This document shows, piece by piece, positions 6,050 to 7,034 of a DNA stretch of 7,034 bases. The notes beneath the pieces were generated by a model, which worked only from the letters and a program-made list of their open reading frames with translations, did not search any database and was not told the DNA's origin. The translations under genes and the position numbers were made by a program. Every line of letters begins with the position of its first letter. The first letter of the stretch is position 1. Origin of the DNA: CAZWRK01 sp964635875 (lineage in GTDB: Bacteria > Pseudomonadota > Gammaproteobacteria > Burkholderiales > Aquaspirillaceae); the NCBI GenBank assembly GCA_964635875.1, contig CAZWRK010000173.1, forward strand, positions 1 to 7,034, written 5' to 3'.

Positions 6050-7033
6050 ATGCTTAAAAACACGGTTTCGCAGCTTTTGGCGGGGGCGCTGCCGCCCGCA
6101 GGCCACCGCCAGACGCTTGGCAGTGGCGTCACGGTGACTTGGGGTGAAGAAGGCGTGGTAACGCTGGAACCCGCATGCCCACCACAAGGAGCGGTGCTGC
6201 TGTCGGTTGGGGTGCATGGCAACGAAACCGCACCGATTGAGGCGCTGGATCGGCTGTTAAACCAGCTCGCGGAAGATGCGTGGCCGCTGCGAGTACGGCT
6301 GCGCTGCGTGTTTGGCAACCCCGATGCGATGCGCGCCGGTGTGCGCTATTTGGACGATGATTTAAATCGCTGCTTTGGTGCGCCGTTGGCGCAGCGCTCG
6401 CGTGAAACCGCCCGCGCCGAGGTGATTCGCGCGGCGACGCAATCGTTTTTTGCCGAGACGCCCGCCGATTTACCACGCCTGCACTACGACTTGCACACCG
6501 CGATTCGCGGTTCGCAGATCGAAAAATTTGCGATTTGCCCGTTCCGGCCCGATGGCTCACCGCCGCCACTGCGCGAACTGAATCGGCTGGCGGCGGCGGG
6601 GATCGCCGCGATTTTGCACCACGCTGCGCCGTCTTCAACTTTCAGTTATTTCAGCTTGAGCCAGTGCCATGCGGAGTCGTTTACCCTCGAATTGGGGCAG
6701 GCGCGTCCGTTTGGGCAGAATCAAAGTGTGCATTTGGGTGCGTTAGAGCAAGTCTTGCAGCAGATTGGGCAAGGCCTGCCGCCCGCACCGCCGTTTTTAG
6801 TGCCGCCGCGCTTTGCGGTGGTTCAAGAAGTGATTAAACGCAGCGACGCCTTTCGACTGTATTTGGATGAGGCGGTCGAGAATTTTACGCCGCTGGCACT
6901 GGGTATGCTGCTGGCAGAAGACGGCCCGCATCAAACGGTGATTACACATCCGAATGCGCGGATTATTTTTCCGAATCCGAAGGTTAAAAATGGCTTGCGC
7001 GCGGGATTGGTGATTGCGCCGTTGGAGGGGTAG
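6050..7033 (+). CDS. astE: Succinylglutamate desuccinylase (AstE)
   Basis: This 327-residue protein (E. coli AstE is 322) of the AstE/aspartoacylase zinc-hydrolase family cleaves N2-succinylglutamate to glutamate and succinate, the last AST step. Zinc ligands are visible: His56 and Glu59 in SVGVHGNETAP, and His149 in HYDLHTAIRGS. Glu214 in SFTLELGQARPFGQN is the expected catalytic base. The FGNPDAMRAGVRYLDDDLNRCFG stretch (88-110) carries the family's Asn-Pro and Asp-Leu-Asn-Arg substrate-binding motifs. The ATG is one base after the astB TAA, with a modest GAGGG (6040-6044) 5 nt upstream, so it probably depends on coupling to astB. The stop (7031-7033) falls one base before the window end, so the gene is complete. 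Any terminator or further operon gene lies outside. Confidence 0.96.
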   Translation: MLKNTVSQLLAGALPPAGHRQTLGSGVTVTWGEEGVVTLEPACPPQGAVLLSVGVHGNETAPIEALDRLLNQLAEDAWPLRVRLRCVFGNPDAMRAGVRYLDDDLNRCFGAPLAQRSRETARAEVIRAATQSFFAETPADLPRLHYDLHTAIRGSQIEKFAICPFRPDGSPPPLRELNRLAAAGIAAILHHAAPSSTFSYFSLSQCHAESFTLELGQARPFGQNQSVHLGALEQVLQQIGQGLPPAPPFLVPPRFAVVQEVIKRSDAFRLYLDEAVENFTPLALGMLLAEDGPHQTVITHPNARIIFPNPKVKNGLRAGLVIAPLEG

Positions 7034-7034
7034 A

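Noticed and set aside
5630..6318. Overlapping - strand open frames (5630-6217 and 5812-6318) across the astB-astE junction
   Set aside because: They are antisense to two well-supported genes, have no family motif, no plausible ribosome binding site and biased shadow-frame composition.
1..7034. Mobile elements, CRISPR arrays, tRNA or rRNA genes, or an undescribed system
   Set aside because: No array-like repeats, transposase, integrase, RNA gene or unassigned long ORF was found. The window is explained by one operon and its likely regulator.

Overview
The window holds an almost complete arginine succinyltransferase (AST) catabolic operon, read left to right on the + strand, and a divergent, partial gene for a sigma-54-dependent transcription activator on the - strand. 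The DNA is GC-rich and densely coding. The gene order (succinyltransferase alpha, beta, then astD, astB, astE) matches the aruF-aruG-aruD-aruB-aruE arrangement of Pseudomonas and many beta-proteobacteria. The two-subunit succinyltransferase separates it from the enteric type, which has one astA. A beta- or gamma-proteobacterium is therefore likely, and a Neisseriales-type beta-proteobacterium is my guess. The lineage is inferred, not demonstrated.

Layout: 1-914 (-) is the N-terminal 304 residues of a PAS + AAA+ sigma-54 activator, cut by the window edge before the end of the AAA+ domain. 915-1131 is the only non-coding stretch, a 217-bp divergent control region with a perfect 8-bp-arm palindrome and only weak promoter candidates. 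1132-2169 encodes the succinyltransferase alpha subunit, 2169-3227 the beta subunit, 3224-4699 AstD, 4699-6048 AstB and 6050-7033 AstE. The last stop codon lies one base before the window end, so no terminator can be seen.

How the genes work together: AstA (alpha + beta) succinylates arginine with succinyl-CoA. AstB hydrolyses N2-succinylarginine to N2-succinylornithine, CO2 and ammonia. A transaminase (AstC/AruC, not present here) makes succinylglutamic semialdehyde. AstD oxidises that to succinylglutamate, and AstE releases glutamate and succinate. Genes overlap by 1 or 4 bases or are separated by 1 base, which suggests one coupled transcript. The divergent activator is the natural candidate regulator.

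This is a known pathway, not a new system. The points most worth a second look are the loss in the alpha subunit of a histidine kept in the beta subunit and assigned as catalytic in AstA, the palindromic candidate operator, the dedicated sigma-54 activator, and the absence of astC from the cluster.
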